From positions 1-8,247 of the forward strand of contig CAZFMX010000110.1 of NCBI GenBank assembly GCA_964520425.1: 8,247 nucleotides of DNA. Direction: 5' to 3'. Each line of letters begins with the position of its first letter. Positions within the stretch are counted from its first letter, which is position 1. The translations under genes and the position numbers were made by a program. The notes under the pieces are model-generated. The model saw nothing but the letters and a program-made list of their open reading frames with translations. It did no database searches and was not told where the DNA came from. This DNA comes from JAFGFY01 sp964520425 (GTDB lineage Bacteria > Desulfobacterota > DSM-4660 > Desulfatiglandales > HGW-15). Shown piece after piece: positions 1-5,418 of this stretch.

Positions 1-212
1 GCGTATTTACCGAAAAGCACGCGATCGTTTTTCTTGACCTCCATGGGAATTCGTTTTCCCTCTTCATCAACCTTTCCAGGGCCCACGGCAATAACCTTTC
101 CTTGCATCGGTTTTTCCTTGGCCGTATCCGGAATCACGATTCCGCCGGAAGTCTTCTCTTCTTCTTGGATCCGCAGAACCAATACTCTGTCCTCCAATGG
201 TTTCAGCTTCAT
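1..212 (-). CDS. groES: Co-chaperonin GroES (5' part; runs off left edge)
   Basis: GroES forms the heptameric lid of the GroEL folding chamber in the cytoplasm. The first 70 codons are visible. They show the family start (MKLKPLEDRVLVL), the mobile loop that contacts GroEL with its GGIVIPDT core at about residues 23-30, then GKVIAVGPGK (38-47) and NDRVLFGKY (62-70). The usual length is about 95 residues, so roughly a quarter is missing at the window edge. ATG at 212 follows a strong AGGAGG ribosome binding site about eight bases upstream. groEL would be expected next, outside the window. No CIRCE element (TTAGCACTC-N9-GAGTGCTAA) lies in the 490 bp upstream and I see no clear sigma-32 promoter, so heat-shock control is not evident. 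A 6-bp hairpin at 290-305 lies in the probable leader. Confidence 0.96.
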   Translation of the reverse strand, partial: MKLKPLEDRVLVLRIQEEEKTSGGIVIPDTAKEKPMQGKVIAVGPGKVDEEGKRIPMEVKKNDRVLFGKY

Positions 213-218
213 TTTTAC

Positions 219-232
219 AAAAACCTCCTTTT
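219..232 (-). promoter_or_regulatory. Ribosome binding site of groES
   Basis: On the minus strand this reads AAAAGGAGGTTTTT, a near-perfect Shine-Dalgarno sequence (AGGAGG) placed about eight bases before the ATG at 212. It fixes the groES start. Confidence 0.85.
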
Positions 233-289
233 CAAAATATGATCATGTCATAGTCGCCGGGTCTTTGCACTTGTACCTCGAAAGGACCC

Positions 290-305
290 TGCCGTAAAGA
301 CGGCA
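290..305 (-). promoter_or_regulatory. Small hairpin in the groES leader
   Basis: TGCCGT-AAAG-ACGGCA is a perfect 6-bp stem with a 4-base loop, about 78-93 bp upstream of the groES start. It does not match CIRCE. It could be an operator or an RNA leader hairpin. Its function is unknown. Confidence 0.35.
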
Positions 306-399
306 AACATTTGCGCCTGTATATAAACGAAGCAAGAGATATGCCATAGCCGTAACCCATAGATATGTAAGGAATTGCTGTCTTTCCCATGGTAACGAC

Positions 400-416
400 C
401 GGAACTCATGGTTCTG
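400..416. repeat. GGAAC palindromic repeat, copy A
   Basis: CGGAACTCATGGTTCTG is an imperfect palindrome (GGAAC...GTTCT, one G/T mismatch, outer C-G pair). It belongs by core sequence to the same family as the copies at 699-754, 6711-6726, 6835-6871 and 7477-7544. Confidence 0.5.
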
Positions 417-452
417 TTGCAAAAAACTTTGCGGGCGACTCTACGCCTTCAT

Positions 453-500
453 AAAAGGGGACTCGGGTTTAACTCGAGACCTTTGAAAAACACCCCTTTT
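453..500. repeat. Compound palindrome upstream of groES
   Basis: An outer 8-bp perfect inverted repeat, AAAAGGGG (453-460) and CCCCTTTT (493-500), encloses a 17-base near-palindrome at 462-478, CTCGGGTTTAACTCGAG, which has one G/T mismatch. The nested symmetry could be a protein binding site or a transcript hairpin. Position alone, about 240-290 bp upstream of groES, does not decide. Confidence 0.55.
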
Positions 501-670
501 GCTCAATCTTCCGCTGTCGCCGAAGGCTATGGCGGGACATGTGGTGTCAGACTCAAATTTTAATTCTCGAAATACTCAATGTATTCCTGTGGTTCCCGAT
601 GGTGATCGGAAGAGTTAAAATTTTCGCCTTCCTTGACCTTGAACAAAATAAAGCATTTTTCAAAGGTCTC
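476..670. repeat. 195-bp segment bounded by a 15-bp perfect inverted repeat
   Basis: GAGACCTTTGAAAAA at 476-490 is the exact reverse complement of TTTTTCAAAGGTCTC at 656-670. The enclosed segment has no coding content I trust and contains the GC-rich hairpin at 511-535 plus an AT-rich inverted pair (AAATTTTAA at 555-563, TTAAAATTT at 615-623). The arrangement resembles a tiny non-autonomous inverted-repeat (MITE-like) element, but I see no clear target-site duplication, so this is only a structural call. Confidence 0.45.
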
Positions 671-687
671 AATTCTTTGAAATAATG

Positions 688-717
688 AAAAAACCAAAAC
701 TAGGAACTGTGAGTTCC
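688..717 (-). terminator. Candidate intrinsic terminator at the end of the decarboxylase operon
   Basis: On the minus strand GGAACT-CAC-AGTTCC (717-703) forms a perfect 6-bp stem, followed at once by TAGTTTTGGTTTTTT, a T-rich run. The stem is short and moderate in GC, so termination may be weak. The hairpin is itself a member of the palindromic repeat family, and the stop codon TAG of the decarboxylase lies directly behind it. Confidence 0.4.
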
Positions 718-754
718 GGTTTTTCGAACATTGGAACTGCGAATTCCGAAATCC
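699..754. repeat. GGAAC palindromic repeat, copy B (two units, inside a gene 3' end)
   Basis: Two hairpin units lie head to tail: GGAACT-GTG-AGTTCC at 703-717 (perfect 6-bp arms) and GGAACT-GCG-AATTCC at 733-747 (one mismatch), separated by TTTTTCGAACA-type spacer. CTAGGAACT (700-708) recurs at 7529-7537, and TTCCGAAATCC (744-754) recurs in inverse orientation at 7501-7511, which shows that this copy and the one near mgtE are related. The copy encodes the last 16 or so codons of the PLP decarboxylase. Confidence 0.7.
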
Positions 755-2139
755 TTCAAACACTCTTCCTCCTCCACCTCTCTGAGGGATTCCCCGCCGT
801 ATTGTATGACCCGGGCCTTAGGCTTGATGAAGGATTGACTCAAAGAGAAGGTATAGGCCCCCTGGTCCGGAACGATAACGACATCGCCCACCCTGACGTC
901 TTCCCCGAAGACTGAATACCCCCAGATATCATGGGGTGTGCACAGGGATCCGAAGACCCTGACCCTGTGCTCTGTCAATGAGGGTCTCGTCAAGTTGATC
1001 AGAGGGATAAACTCCGACAAAGGGCGTTCCCAACCCAGGAGGTTCGTGCCCCCATCCGTGATAACCGTATCCCTACCCTTCTTGTCCACCACACTAAGCA
1101 GGATGTGCATGGCTCTATGTGACAGCCATCTCCCCGGTTCCATCCAAAGTTCCAGGTTACTCAATGGAGGTCCTTGCCGTAAATAGGCTTCGGCGATTTG
1201 TTCGGCAAAATCTTCGATAGAGCATGCCTTCCGGTAGTAATGTCCAGGGCCGAACTCAAGGTCTGAGTCAACGGCATGAACAATTTTTCCCCAAAGGGTG
1301 TTTTGGGCATTGAGCCATTCCCCCTCTTCAGGCCAGAAACCCCCTCCGATGTCGAGAAACTTGAGTGATTTCAATAGGCCTTCGGGCAGATTTCTGCGTA
1401 AGTGGATGCCTATTCGGCGGATTATTTCAACTTGAGGGTCCGGATCAAGATTCCAGCTGCTATGGACCTGAATGCCGCGCGGATCGAGCCCTGGGACCTC
1501 TCCAGCCCGCTTCAGGAAGAGACCCAGGTCGTCCAGCGGGATGCCGAATTTACTCCAACCCTCCTGGTGCTTTACACGGATGCCTGTCCTTAAAGGGTCT
1601 CCTTGAACCGGTTCCTGTTTTAGAATACGTGAGATCCTCTGAAGCTCCCCGAGACTGTCCATCAGCAGGGTCACCCTTGAGCGATGTCGAACGGCAAGCC
1701 GGAGTTCTTCATCCGTCTTCCCCGGACCGCTGAAGATGATCTCTTGGCAATCCAGGGAGAGGGCCTTGGCAAGCTCAAATCCACTGGACACGTCAAGACC
1801 CAATCCCTCTGCCACGACTCTTCTGCAGATCCCCGCAAAAGAATTGCTCTTCATGGCGTAAAAGACGCGATACCGGCTCAGGTGTCTCGAAAAGGATTCG
1901 ATGAACCGAGCTGTCATTTCTGTAAGACAGGGTTCGTCAAAGAAATACTGAGGGGTGGAAAACTTCGACGCGCTCATCAAAAAGACCTTTTTCTTCTCAA
2001 GTATTCCCTTCAGGTAGGGTATGAGTATTGTCCCAGGCAGTACCTTTTCCCGGCTCTTAAAGACCCCGAATAAGGCCTTGATCAGTTTGTATACCTGGAA
2101 GACTTTCGAATTCTTCGGCCTTGCGGACATCATCGTCAT
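700..2139 (-). CDS. Type III-fold PLP-dependent amino acid decarboxylase (ornithine/lysine/diaminopimelate decarboxylase family)
   Basis: This family (alanine-racemase-type barrel plus beta domain) removes the alpha-carboxylate from basic or dicarboxylic amino acids in the cytoplasm. Of 479 residues, the visible motifs are the Schiff-base lysine in YAMKSNS (K97), DVSSGFEL (116-123), VHSS (225-228), the phosphate-binding IGGG (264-267), EPGR (334-337), the active-site cysteine in SLCTPHD (C400) and GAYTF (427-431). LCTPHD differs from the common LCESGD loop, so the substrate may differ; I would not name it. I chose ATG 2139: GAGGAG lies eight bases upstream and over the TGA of the ATP-grasp gene, which implies translational coupling. 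A GTG at 2148 overlaps that site. The last 16 or so residues come from a palindromic repeat and look acquired. It is the last gene of the train. Confidence 0.88.
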   Translation of the reverse strand: MTMMSARPKNSKVFQVYKLIKALFGVFKSREKVLPGTILIPYLKGILEKKKVFLMSASKFSTPQYFFDEPCLTEMTARFIESFSRHLSRYRVFYAMKSNSFAGICRRVVAEGLGLDVSSGFELAKALSLDCQEIIFSGPGKTDEELRLAVRHRSRVTLLMDSLGELQRISRILKQEPVQGDPLRTGIRVKHQEGWSKFGIPLDDLGLFLKRAGEVPGLDPRGIQVHSSWNLDPDPQVEIIRRIGIHLRRNLPEGLLKSLKFLDIGGGFWPEEGEWLNAQNTLWGKIVHAVDSDLEFGPGHYYRKACSIEDFAEQIAEAYLRQGPPLSNLELWMEPGRWLSHRAMHILLSVVDKKGRDTVITDGGTNLLGWERPLSEFIPLINLTRPSLTEHRVRVFGSLCTPHDIWGYSVFGEDVRVGDVVIVPDQGAYTFSLSQSFIKPKARVIQYGGESLREVEEEECLKDFGIRSSNVRKTGTHSS

Positions 2140-2147
2140 ACAGAACA

Positions 2148-2153
2148 CTCCTC
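2148..2153 (-). promoter_or_regulatory. Ribosome binding site overlapping the ATP-grasp stop codon
   Basis: GAGGAG on the minus strand overlaps the TGA (2154-2152) of the ATP-grasp gene and sits eight bases before ATG 2139. It decides the decarboxylase start and points to coupled translation of the ligase and decarboxylase. Confidence 0.7.
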
Positions 2154-3444
2154 AGGTGTCGATCGCGACTCTTAGGAGTCTTTGAAGAGTGCGGTGGATG
2201 GATATGAGATCAGACGAGGGCTCCGTGGAAACAATACAATAACCGAGGAGTCGATTATCGTAGTCGTTAGGGGGAAGGGTAATCTGGTCCCCGGTCCTTT
2301 TCTTGAGTACTAGGGCTTTGACCCAGGGTTGAGAAAGAATTTGAGAGGAGTCCAGATGAGTAATGGTCCCTTCATTGGGGGCGTAGAGATGTATACTCGC
2401 AAACGATTCTGTTGGCAAAGGCACAGGACCGGGACTATTTGATATCCCTGAGACCATATCCAGATGGACTCTAATGAGATCAAGGCCTGTGGCCGTCTCC
2501 AGGAGATCGGGGATGGAATCCCCGCCAGGTCTGGGTGTCATCTCAAGAAGAACCACATGGCCGTCCCGTACGATGAAGTCGATCATAAAGTGCCCCTGGG
2601 TGTATCCGAGGGCCTGGGCAGCCCTTTCAAGGATATGGTGAAGACCCTGTAGCGGTTCTCTCTCCTTCGATGATAGGGGAAAGGTGTATGCAAGGACCGA
2701 TCCGAAGGTCTGCCGAGGCACCTTGACCTTCCCGGTCTCCCTGACAATGAGGGAATGGTCCCCATAGAGCAGGAAATCGCAGCTGAATTCGGGGCCGGGA
2801 ATGAATTCTTCCACAATCCAAAATTCACAAGGATTCACCGGCTCCGCCCTATCTGTGCCGGGGATCAGGCTGAAAAGGGGATTCGATTTTCTCAAGGGGA
2901 GCTGCTCCTCCATGATTCGAACGGCACCCTTGACCTCTCCTTGGGTCCTGCAATGAAACAGGAGTTCGCTTCCGCTTCCTGAGACCGGTTTTAATACAAT
3001 ATCCCCGTCAAAAAGATCGAAGGCCTCCATGGATTCAGAGAGGCTGGACACGAGCGAGACTCGAGGGCACGGAATATGTGATTCCGCCCAGATCTTTCTC
3101 AACTCGAATTTGTTCCGAGTATGAATGATGGCTTCCACCGAAGGATAGGGTAGACTCAATGCAGAGGCCAGCCGGGCCGCGATTAGCAAGGATTCGCAGT
3201 CAAAGCAGGCCACGCCTTTGGGAGAGAGATTATTGAGTGATATATATTGATGAACGGATCGGGCCGTCTCATCATAGTCTTCAAGCGGGACAAAGAGTAG
3301 GGCTGATCTATCAACTCGCTCTAAGAGAAGATCGTTTCGATAATGCTCGTCTAAAACAAAGACGGTAGCGTTCGAGTATTTCCTGTGGATCTTGACCACA
3401 TAATCCGGAGTGGTCCCGACGACAATCACGGGTTCACGATGCAT
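2152..3444 (-). CDS. ATP-grasp carboxylate-amine ligase
   Basis: ATP-grasp ligases activate a carboxylate as an acyl phosphate and join it to an amine (or thiol), giving an amide or peptide bond. This 430-residue cytosolic protein has an N-terminal pre-ATP-grasp region (VIVVG at 6-10), NKFELRKIWAE (111-121) opening the ATP-grasp domain, an ATP-binding lysine in VLKPVSGSGS (K152), the hinge VEEFIPGPEFSCD (211-223), and the Mg2+ site with D289 and E301 in LLEMTPRPGG (299-308). The usual E-x-N-P-R has Thr in place of Asn (T303). The start at ATG 3444 has GGAAG about eight bases upstream and lies 24 bp behind the GNAT gene. Overall shape fits the BacD/amino-acid ligase type rather than D-Ala-D-Ala ligase or biotin carboxylase. 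The substrates are unknown; candidate amines are products of the neighbouring decarboxylases. Confidence 0.88.
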   Translation of the reverse strand: MHREPVIVVGTTPDYVVKIHRKYSNATVFVLDEHYRNDLLLERVDRSALLFVPLEDYDETARSVHQYISLNNLSPKGVACFDCESLLIAARLASALSLPYPSVEAIIHTRNKFELRKIWAESHIPCPRVSLVSSLSESMEAFDLFDGDIVLKPVSGSGSELLFHCRTQGEVKGAVRIMEEQLPLRKSNPLFSLIPGTDRAEPVNPCEFWIVEEFIPGPEFSCDFLLYGDHSLIVRETGKVKVPRQTFGSVLAYTFPLSSKEREPLQGLHHILERAAQALGYTQGHFMIDFIVRDGHVVLLEMTPRPGGDSIPDLLETATGLDLIRVHLDMVSGISNSPGPVPLPTESFASIHLYAPNEGTITHLDSSQILSQPWVKALVLKKRTGDQITLPPNDYDNRLLGYCIVSTEPSSDLISIHRTLQRLLRVAIDT

Positions 3445-3468
3445 AACAGGATCTTCCGATCTCCTCTG

Positions 3469-4119
3469 TCAAACGAATACGGGAGCCTCTTTCTCCCAGT
3501 CTTTGGGCATGGTCGTCTCTTCCTCTTGCGATCGACCCTCTATGCGTAAGGCGGGACCGACAAATTTGAAGAGGGGTTCGGGATCCAGGTGCCAGAGTTT
3601 CTTCCAGTGAAAGTCGCCGCATAGGAAATCCACCTTTGAAATCCCCTTTTCACAGGCGAACTCGATGTGGTGCATATTCATGGTCTTAGCCACGCCGGGG
3701 AATCCTCGATCAGCTCCTCCGAGGAACACGGTATAGGTTCCCCGCCAAAGGGCGCCAAGATCGACTGCCACTGTCTCGCCCTGAATCTCAAGGCTGACCA
3801 TACGAAGCCAGCCTCCCTGTTGCAGAAAATACATGATATCCCTAAAGCCTTCTCTGAATCGACTGTCTTGAAGGTAGGAGTCTTTTCCGTAAAATTTCAC
3901 ACTCATGTCCACGATGCGATCAAAGTCTTCCAGTCGATTGAGATGAAAGGAGGTGTTCTCCGTATAAGATTTAACCTCCTTCAGAATGGCCTTTATTTTC
4001 TTGTTGGAGAACCTCGCGCGGTAATGTGTCAGGTCCGGACCCAAGTCACGAGGGTATAGGACGTAACCGATCTCATCCTCGATGAGCCCCGAGACATCCA
4101 ACGCCTCCGACATGTCCAT
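3469..4119 (-). CDS. C-terminal, catalytic half of the FemAB-like GNAT
   Basis: This 216-residue piece contains the recognisable Acetyltransf_6-type core: FHLNRLEDFDRIVDM, GGWLRMVSLEIQGETVAVD and the family signature VDFLCGDFHWKKLW, matching the usual DFLrGdeeYKxxW near the C-terminus. It could in principle be translated alone: GAGG lies nine bases before a second ATG at 4113, just inside the first at 4119. It would then lack about 110 N-terminal residues. The ending EAPVFV precedes the ATP-grasp gene by 24 bp. Confidence 0.65.
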   Translation of the reverse strand: MDMSEALDVSGLIEDEIGYVLYPRDLGPDLTHYRARFSNKKIKAILKEVKSYTENTSFHLNRLEDFDRIVDMSVKFYGKDSYLQDSRFREGFRDIMYFLQQGGWLRMVSLEIQGETVAVDLGALWRGTYTVFLGGADRGFPGVAKTMNMHHIEFACEKGISKVDFLCGDFHWKKLWHLDPEPLFKFVGPALRIEGRSQEEETTMPKDWEKEAPVFV

Positions 4120-4176
4120 ATACCTCAGATAGGTCCTGTCCGGACAGGAGTGAAGAACCTCCGGAATAAGATTTGG

Positions 4177-4452
4177 TTATCTCACATAGATGGGGGTGCG
4201 TTCAATCCAGGTTTTGTCCTTCCAGAGTTCTCCGGGAAAGAAGACGAAGAGGTCCATGTTTTCGACATTGGAAAGCGGCACCATACCGGCGATACCTTCT
4301 TGATCTTCCAAGAGCAGGAAACAGGGTCTGTGATTATAGTACCGCTGAAAACAGAGGCGGAATTCCCATAGATCGGTGATACTCTTGGGACGGATAAGAA
4401 GATGCCACAACCTTTCACATTCTTTCAGCTCAGTGATATAAGATTTTCTCAT
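4177..4452 (-). CDS. N-terminal fragment of the FemAB-like GNAT
   Basis: This is the 91-residue open part before the premature TAA. It begins MRKSYITELKECERLWHLL and carries hydrophobic strands typical of the N-terminal half of these transferases (RPCFLLLED, GIAGMVPLS, LFVFFPGELW). ATG 4452 is the first possible start, since an in-frame stop lies just upstream. Its ribosome site is weak (GGGAAG ten bases away). A stronger AGAAGG lies before an ATG in another frame that yields only 15 codons. The fragment lacks the C-terminal GNAT motif, so alone it is unlikely to be an enzyme. Confidence 0.6.
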   Translation of the reverse strand: MRKSYITELKECERLWHLLIRPKSITDLWEFRLCFQRYYNHRPCFLLLEDQEGIAGMVPLSNVENMDLFVFFPGELWKDKTWIERTPIYVR

Positions 4453-4505
4453 TTTCCGTTAACTTCCCATAGTCCATGATCCTTCTTGATTTAGGTGCTT
4501 TTAAG

Positions 4506-4895
4506 TCATATTCGTCGGACTGTCTGCATATTGACACGCTTGGCCTGGAAAAACCCTTTAGCAAAGTCCACCACGGCCTGAGGGTCATAGGCCTTGCAGC
4601 TGAAAACGTCAAGATAGGTCGTATTGGTCTGGTTCGCGAAATGCGCGGAAATCAGCGACGTCTCTATGAGTTGGGTCATGGAATATCCTGCGACCCTCTC
4701 GTCTTCACCGAAATGGACGACCTGGGTTTCACCAAAACGTTTCATCTCGATAAGATCACAAAGCTCTACAACGAATTGTCGGATTTTTTGTGCGTCTCGA
4801 ATGATATCCGGATCACATTTATATAGATCAATGCAGGTCAGAAGGCCCCACAGCGGGGAATCGGTGGGATGAATTTCATTAGGTTTTTTCTTCAC
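4506..4895 (-). CDS. SpeD-family pyruvoyl decarboxylase (S-adenosylmethionine decarboxylase homologue)
   Basis: SpeD proenzymes cleave themselves to create a pyruvoyl cofactor and decarboxylate S-adenosylmethionine for spermidine synthesis. Some homologues have switched to ornithine or arginine. This 129-residue protein has the length of the short Bacillus/Thermotoga class. Aligned without gaps from G70 to the Thermotoga-type GVTG...ISIH segment, S80 is the expected pyruvoyl serine, H85 the processing histidine and C100 (VFSC) the proton donor, with the H-to-C spacing of 15 retained. The residue before the serine is Thr (IETS) rather than Glu, and the His after it is Leu. These changes make AdoMet an uncertain substrate. 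The GTG start at 4895 has AAGGAG nine bases upstream and overlaps the TGA of the DksA-like gene (GTGA), so the two are probably co-translated. Confidence 0.85.
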   Translation of the reverse strand: MKKKPNEIHPTDSPLWGLLTCIDLYKCDPDIIRDAQKIRQFVVELCDLIEMKRFGETQVVHFGEDERVAGYSMTQLIETSLISAHFANQTNTTYLDVFSCKAYDPQAVVDFAKGFFQAKRVNMQTVRRI

Positions 4896-5389
4896 TGGAA
4901 AATGCTCCTTTCATATTCTTTTCCGCTTTCCAGCCAATGCTGGGCCTCAAGGCAGAGGGTGGCCGTGGGACGAGCTTCAAGGCGTCTGATTCCGATTTCT
5001 TCCTCGGTCTCCTCACAGTAACCGTATGTCTTGGATTCAATTCGATCCAGGGCTGCGTCTATTTCTTCGATCATCTTAATGGCTCGATCCTGGCCGCAGA
5101 TTCTCAAAGTGGCGTCTGCTTCGCGTCTACTTTGGTCCAGGAATTCGATTTCTTTGGTACTCTCTTCTCTCATCAACTGAAGATTTATGCCCAATTGACC
5201 GACCAGTTCCTCTCGCCAGGACAGAAGTTTTCGACGGAAATAGGCGAGCTGTCTGGAATTCATATAGGGCTCATCCTCCGAAGGTATGTAATCTTCGGGA
5301 AACTCAGTCTCTTTCATGTGGAAAAAACCGGAAGCGCTATCATGGGAGGGATCTTCATAGTTTTCCTTTTTCATTTCTCTCTCATCCAT
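4892..5389 (-). CDS. DksA/TraR-family RNA polymerase-binding protein with reduced Cys set
   Basis: DksA proteins enter the RNA polymerase secondary channel and, with ppGpp, change promoter output. Of 165 residues, 1-40 are an acidic extension. Then follow YMNSRQLAYFRRKL (42-55), a coiled coil (about 45-120) and the C-terminal globule YGYCEETEEEIGIRRLEARP (122-141), which ends LCLEA (145-149). Compared with E. coli DksA, zinc cysteines one and three are kept (C125, C146) but two and four are Thr128 and Ala149, so a normal Cys4 zinc site cannot form; two-Cys DksA types are known. The coiled-coil tip DxxDxA is ExxDxS (E82, D85, S87), a conservative but possibly functional change. ATG 5389 has a poor ribosome site; ATG 5374 is an alternative. 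The gene overlaps the SpeD-like gene by 4 bp. Confidence 0.9.
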   Translation of the reverse strand: MDEREMKKENYEDPSHDSASGFFHMKETEFPEDYIPSEDEPYMNSRQLAYFRRKLLSWREELVGQLGINLQLMREESTKEIEFLDQSRREADATLRICGQDRAIKMIEEIDAALDRIESKTYGYCEETEEEIGIRRLEARPTATLCLEAQHWLESGKEYERSIFQ

Positions 5390-5418
5390 TTCTCACTCAC
5401 ACAAATCGATAAAATTGC

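Larger units (their letters stand above)
213..699. other. Non-coding, palindrome-rich intergenic region between the PLP decarboxylase and groES
   Basis: About 490 bp without a convincing gene. It lies downstream of the minus-strand decarboxylase and upstream of groES, so it should hold a terminator and the groES promoter. Visible elements are a 6-bp hairpin at 290-305; a GGAAC repeat copy at 400-416; a compound palindrome at 453-500; a GC-rich hairpin at 511-535 (CCGC/GCGG outer stem, GCC-GAA-GGC inner stem); and a 15-bp perfect inverted repeat with arms at 476-490 and 656-670. I found no promoter close to consensus for groES. An open frame through 560-763 on the minus strand appears to arise from the repeats and I do not count it as a gene. 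Confidence 0.7.
3469..4452 (-). pseudogene. FemAB-like GNAT acyltransferase (Acetyltransf_6 type), interrupted by an in-frame TAA
   Basis: Read through, this is one 326-residue protein in a single frame, a normal length for the FemAB/CelD-like GNAT family, which moves acyl or aminoacyl groups onto amines. A TAA at 4179-4177 divides it. Coding continues in the same frame on both sides, and 19 codons with good family sense (starting PNLIPEVL, ending YLRY) lie between the stop and the next ATG, so this is a nonsense change and not a frameshift. GAA, CAA or AAA to TAA would each be a single substitution. Either the gene is inactive, the halves are made separately, or the base is a sequence error. 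It lies between the SpeD-like gene (53 bp upstream) and the ATP-grasp gene (24 bp downstream). Confidence 0.75.

Noticed and set aside
213..480. CIRCE or sigma-32 control of groES
   Set aside because: I searched the leader by eye for TTAGCACTC-N9-GAGTGCTAA and for CTTGAA with CCCCAT and found neither in acceptable form.
560..763. 67-codon open frame on the minus strand overlapping the decarboxylase end
   Set aside because: Its start lies inside the decarboxylase in another frame, it is built largely from the palindromic repeats (FRNSQF, NRNSQF), and no ribosome site or family pattern is visible.
1365..2073. Plus-strand open frames opposite the PLP decarboxylase
   Set aside because: They are antisense shadows of a gene with every family motif in place; no independent evidence for them.
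4120..4180. Frameshift or recoding (selenocysteine/pyrrolysine) as an explanation for the break in the GNAT gene
   Set aside because: Both halves are in the same frame, so no frameshift is needed. The codon is TAA, which is not used for selenocysteine (TGA) or pyrrolysine (TAG), and other genes here end normally with TAA.
4430..4612. 60-codon minus-strand frame whose internal ATG has an AGAAGG upstream (MDYGKLTENEKILYH)
   Set aside because: It overlaps the SpeD-like gene out of frame, and the part with the better ribosome site is only 15 codons. It might be a leader peptide for the GNAT gene but nothing else supports it.
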